Below are positions 14,267 through 16,361 of a DNA stretch of 16,361 bases, in pieces. This DNA comes from Candidatus Segatella papionis. Its GTDB lineage: Bacteria; Bacteroidota; Bacteroidia; Bacteroidales; Bacteroidaceae. The first letter of the stretch is position 1, and every line of letters starts with the position of its first letter. The notes under the pieces were generated by a model. That model saw only the letters and a list, made by a program, of their open reading frames with translations, was not told the DNA's origin and searched no databases. The position numbers and the translations under genes are program-made. The DNA is taken from the NCBI GenBank assembly GCA_002297965.1, contig DBLF01000002.1, positions 16,313 through 32,673 on the forward strand. The letters are read 5' to 3'.

Positions 14267-14297
14267 CAAAAGTACACTTTTTCTGTGAAACTGCAAA
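14267..14297 (-). promoter_or_regulatory. trp operon promoter (Bacteroidetes type)
   Basis: On the minus strand TTTG (14297-14294) is followed after exactly 19 nt by TACTTTTG (14274-14267), matching TTTG-N19-TAnnTTTG in all fixed positions. Transcription should start near 14260, about 78 nt before the leader peptide. The element shares 24 of 27 bases with the promoter of the ECF sigma gene at 16231-16257. Confidence 0.85.
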
Positions 14298-14587
14298 CTT
14301 TTTATCGAAAAATTTATCATTTTAACATAAAAAAGTTGCTTTCGAGCCATTTTGAGGAAGATTATCCAGCCAAATCGCCCCTTACACCTTATTATATATA
14401 GAAAGCAAGCTAAATGATAATATAAGCTAATATACTATGTGCAAGCTAAATGATAATTTGGCAAACAGAATCACACATATAAGAAAAGCTGAAAAAATAT
14501 TCGACACAAAATGTAATAAAGCCCTCGAAGAAGCGTTATGATTATAGACAAGCAACAAGATTATTAACAATAAAAAGAAATACGCCT
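14298..14587. other. AT-rich gap between the trp promoter and the small gene
   Basis: No gene is seen. It contains two perfect copies of GCAAGCTAAATGATAAT (14405-14421 and 14441-14457, 36 nt apart) and a 17-mer, TTACACCTTATTATATA (14382-14398), that also occurs at 4729-4745. I found no perfect TAnnTTTG site for the plus-strand genes; TAATTTGG at about 14453 is one base off. Confidence 0.5.
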
Positions 14588-14716
14588 ATGAAGCATTTGT
14601 TTACTTCGGAAGAAATGAGACCGTCGGCAAAGACCATCTATTTCATCAAGCAGTTGGCTTACACCTACCGTGCATTCAAGAAGAATGAATCCTGCAAGGC
14701 GTATTACGTCAACTAA
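14588..14716 (+). CDS. Small conserved-looking protein of 42 aa, function unknown
   Basis: ATG 14588 to TAA 14716, beginning MKHLFTSEEMRPSAKTIYFI and ending in AYYVN. I recall similar 40-45 aa proteins in Bacteroidales, starting M-K-x-L/M-F-T-S-E-E-M-x-P-S and ending in YCLN, usually annotated as hypothetical. The central part (IKQLAYTYRAFKK) is basic and could form a helix. There is no signal peptide or cysteine pair. It precedes rpe by 117 nt in the same direction, with a 34-nt repeat in between. The family memory cannot be checked here; the frame could also be a remnant. Confidence 0.6.
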   Translation: MKHLFTSEEMRPSAKTIYFIKQLAYTYRAFKKNESCKAYYVN

Positions 14717-14800
14717 CAGGGCGAGGCGAAAAGCTATCGCTTAAACAAAACAGGGCGAGGCGAAAAGTGCCGTTTGAGTCCAATAGGGCGATGCGAAGAA
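14717..14800. repeat. 34-nt tandem repeat (2.5 copies) between the small gene and rpe
   Basis: Copies begin CAGGGCGAGGCGAAAAG at 14717 and 14751; a third, degenerate copy (AGGGCGATGCGAAGA) begins at about 14785. The first starts directly after the stop codon of the small gene. The array forms most of the rpe leader. Confidence 0.85.
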
Positions 14801-14833
14801 CGTCCCCCCTGCTAAACAAAATAAAAGAAAAAG

Positions 14834-15499
14834 ATGAAGACAATGGTTTCCCCCTCTCTCCTCTCAGCCAATTTCATTGACCTGAAGAGCGATGTAGAAA
14901 TGATTAATAAGAGTGAGGCCGACTGGCTCCACATGGACATCATGGACGGAGTGTTCGTGCCCAACATCTCGTTCGGCTTCCCTGTGCTCGAAGCCGTGGC
15001 AAAGGCTTGCACCAAGCCTCTCGACGTACACTTCATGATAGTGCATCCAGAGCAATACATCGAGCAAACCGCCAAAATCGGCGCCATGATGATGAACGTG
15101 CACTATGAGGCTTGCACCCACCTGCACCGCACCATACAGCAGATTCACGCCGCCGGAATGAAGGCGGGCGTTACGCTGAACCCTTCCACCCCCGTGGGTG
15201 TACTGGAAGACATCATCTGCGATGTGGATATGGTGCTGCTGATGAGCGTGAACCCCGGATTCGGCGGACAGAAGTTCATCGAGAACACCATCAAGAAGGT
15301 GGAACGTCTGCGCAAACTCATCCAGGAGAGCGGCAGCCACGCACTCATCGAGGTAGATGGCGGCGTACAGGCAGAAACCGCTCCACGACTGGTAAAGGCA
15401 GGAGTGAATGTGCTGGTAAGCGGCAGCTATGTGTTCAAGAGCACAGACCCTTACTCCACTATCCACGCCCTGAAAGAGTTGAAGCAGAGAGAAGACTAA
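14834..15499 (+). CDS. rpe: Ribulose-phosphate 3-epimerase
   Basis: Interconverts ribulose 5-phosphate and xylulose 5-phosphate in the pentose phosphate pathway (cytosol). The protein is 221 aa, a TIM barrel of normal length. Metal ligands of the family are all present: His33 and Asp35 in HMDIMDG, His66 in DVHFMI and Asp175 in VDGG; SVNPGFGGQ (138-146) and SGSYVF (196-201) bind phosphate. An alternative start at Met4 would lose nothing conserved. A metabolic link to trp is loose: PRPP for TrpD comes from the same pathway. It is convergent with the sigma factor gene 47 nt away. Confidence 0.96.
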   Translation: MKTMVSPSLLSANFIDLKSDVEMINKSEADWLHMDIMDGVFVPNISFGFPVLEAVAKACTKPLDVHFMIVHPEQYIEQTAKIGAMMMNVHYEACTHLHRTIQQIHAAGMKAGVTLNPSTPVGVLEDIICDVDMVLLMSVNPGFGGQKFIENTIKKVERLRKLIQESGSHALIEVDGGVQAETAPRLVKAGVNVLVSGSYVFKSTDPYSTIHALKELKQRED

Positions 15500-15518
15500 C
15501 GTCTGGAAAAGCGAAAGA

Positions 15519-15552
15519 GGCTAACTAGCTTTGCAAAAGAGGCTAGCTAGTC
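15519..15552. terminator. Possible bidirectional terminator between rpe and the sigma gene
   Basis: GGCTAACTAGC (15519-15529) can pair with GCTAGCTAGTC (15542-15552) over 11 positions with one wobble and one mismatch and a 12-nt loop. It overlaps the stop codon of the sigma gene (15549-15547). A clear T-tract is missing on both strands; the minus-strand side is only pyrimidine-rich (CTCTTTCGCTTTTCC). It lies between two convergent genes, where a shared terminator is expected. Confidence 0.5.
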
Positions 15553-16143
15553 TAGCTGCAAGCTGATATTGTTCTCTTTCGCCAAACGTCGCATATTCAT
15601 GATGGCGTAACGCATGCGCCCGAGGCTGGTGTTGATGCTCACATTGGTAAGCTCGGCTATCTCCTTGAAAGTCAGCTTCTGGTAGTAACGCATATACACC
15701 ACCTCGCGCTGATTGTCGGGCAGGAAGTACATCAAGCGCTTCACATCGCTCAGCACTTGCGTGCGCACCATCTCGCGCTCGGCGAAACTATCCGTCACCG
15801 AGTCGCCCCGAAGCTGCGAAAGGTCGTTGTCGTTACGCTGGTCTATCGTGCGCTGATACATCTGGTCTCTGTAACCATCGATAATCACATTGTGGGCGAT
15901 ACGCATCAGCCAAGACGCAAACTTGCCGTTGGGCGAGTACTGACCATTCTGAAGCTTGACGATAGCCTTGACAAAAGTCTCCTGGAAAATATCGTTCGCC
16001 TTCTCCTCGTTGTGAACCACAAACATGATGTAAGAGAAGAGTTTCACCTCGTTGCGAGCCAGCAATAGGTCGAAAGCCTTGTTGTCGCCCCCAACGTAAG
16101 CCAGGGCCAACTCCTCATCTGTCATTTCTTTGAGTTTTCTCAT
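15547..16143 (-). CDS. RNA polymerase sigma factor, ECF (sigma-70 family) type
   Basis: Alternative sigma factor with only regions 2 and 4. The protein is 198 aa. Region 2 (about 23-95) contains DIFQETFVKAI and the promoter-melting segment GKFASWLMRIAHNVIIDGYRD. Region 4 (about 133-188) contains LPDNQREVVYMRYYQKLTFKEIAELTNVS and the helix-turn-helix GRMRYAIMNMRR. The usual SxGTVKSRL-type recognition helix is altered to SINTSLGRMRYA, as in a widespread Bacteroidales sigma factor. No anti-sigma gene follows, since the next gene, rpe, is convergent. Its regulon cannot be read from the window. Confidence 0.92.
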   Translation of the reverse strand: MRKLKEMTDEELALAYVGGDNKAFDLLLARNEVKLFSYIMFVVHNEEKANDIFQETFVKAIVKLQNGQYSPNGKFASWLMRIAHNVIIDGYRDQMYQRTIDQRNDNDLSQLRGDSVTDSFAEREMVRTQVLSDVKRLMYFLPDNQREVVYMRYYQKLTFKEIAELTNVSINTSLGRMRYAIMNMRRLAKENNISLQLD

Positions 16144-16230
16144 TTCTTAATCTTGTTTTTTATATTAAGTAAATGTCTAAACCGATAGGCGAAACTTATT
16201 TTATTGCATTAATAATGTTAAATATCGCTA

Positions 16231-16262
16231 CAAAGGTACACTTTTTCAGTAAAACTGCCAAA
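16231..16262 (-). promoter_or_regulatory. Promoter of the ECF sigma factor gene (Bacteroidetes type)
   Basis: On the minus strand TTTG (16262-16259), then 20 nt, then TACCTTTG (16238-16231): a full match to the consensus with spacing one longer than at the trp promoter. It lies about 88 nt upstream of the start codon. The inner 27 bases are nearly the same as in the trp promoter. Confidence 0.8.
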
Positions 16263-16302
16263 TTTTTAACTAAAATTCTAATGTAATTATTACTTTTTAT
16301 TG

Positions 16303-16310
16303 TATCTTTG
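16303..16310 (+). promoter_or_regulatory. Candidate -7 element of a plus-strand gene beyond the window
   Basis: TATCTTTG matches TAnnTTTG; the -33 position at 16280-16283 (AATG) fits poorly. No start codon occurs between here and the end of the window, so the gene it serves is outside. It is divergent from the sigma factor promoter 40 nt away. Confidence 0.5.
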
Positions 16311-16361
16311 CAACCAATTAAGAAGTTTCATTGGAAACGTAAAAGAAGTTCTTCGCAAACA

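Overview
The window looks like a chromosomal segment from a member of the Bacteroidales, most likely Prevotellaceae (Prevotella/Segatella type). The reasons are promoters of the Bacteroidetes form TTTG-N19/20-TAnnTTTG, no Shine-Dalgarno sequences before the starts, a DUF4924 gene (a family I know only from Bacteroidetes), a Bacteroidales-type ECF sigma factor, and gaps full of short degenerate repeats. The genus is an inference.

Layout. Bases 1-4577 (minus strand) hold a lysE-family exporter, a DUF4924 gene, prfC (release factor 3) and the N-terminal 373 codons of a CLC chloride channel that runs off the left edge. Divergent from these, glk (ROK glucokinase, plus strand, 4988-5968) is followed by a structured 3' region with two terminators. 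Bases 6292-14297 (minus strand) form one complete tryptophan locus, transcribed promoter - leader peptide/attenuator - trpD - trpC - trpF - trpA - trpB - trpE - trpG - tandem terminators. Bases 14588-15499 (plus strand) hold a 42-codon small gene and rpe (ribulose-phosphate 3-epimerase). Rpe is convergent with an ECF sigma factor gene (15547-16143, minus). A plus-strand promoter-like site near 16303 points at a gene outside the window.

How it works together. The seven trp genes encode every step from chorismate to tryptophan. Upstream of trpD is a textbook ribosome-mediated attenuator: a 20-codon leader with three consecutive Trp codons, a leader segment that can pair with the terminator, and a strong intrinsic terminator. 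The gene order D-C-F-A-B-E-G is, from memory, a circular permutation of the B-E-G-D-C-F-A order of Bacteroides, so the anthranilate synthase genes are promoter-distal. All six gaps inside the operon are long (100-215 nt) and each carries its own tandem or inverted repeat. The operon ends in four tandem UUCG-loop terminator-like hairpins, the first of which includes the trpG stop codon.

The most interesting observations are the Trp-codon attenuator in a Bacteroidetes-type genome, the repeat-filled operon gaps, the tandem terminator array, a 27-nt promoter block shared by the trp operon and the ECF sigma gene, and a nested hairpin of unknown function behind glk. No tRNA, rRNA, CRISPR array or insertion sequence was recognised.
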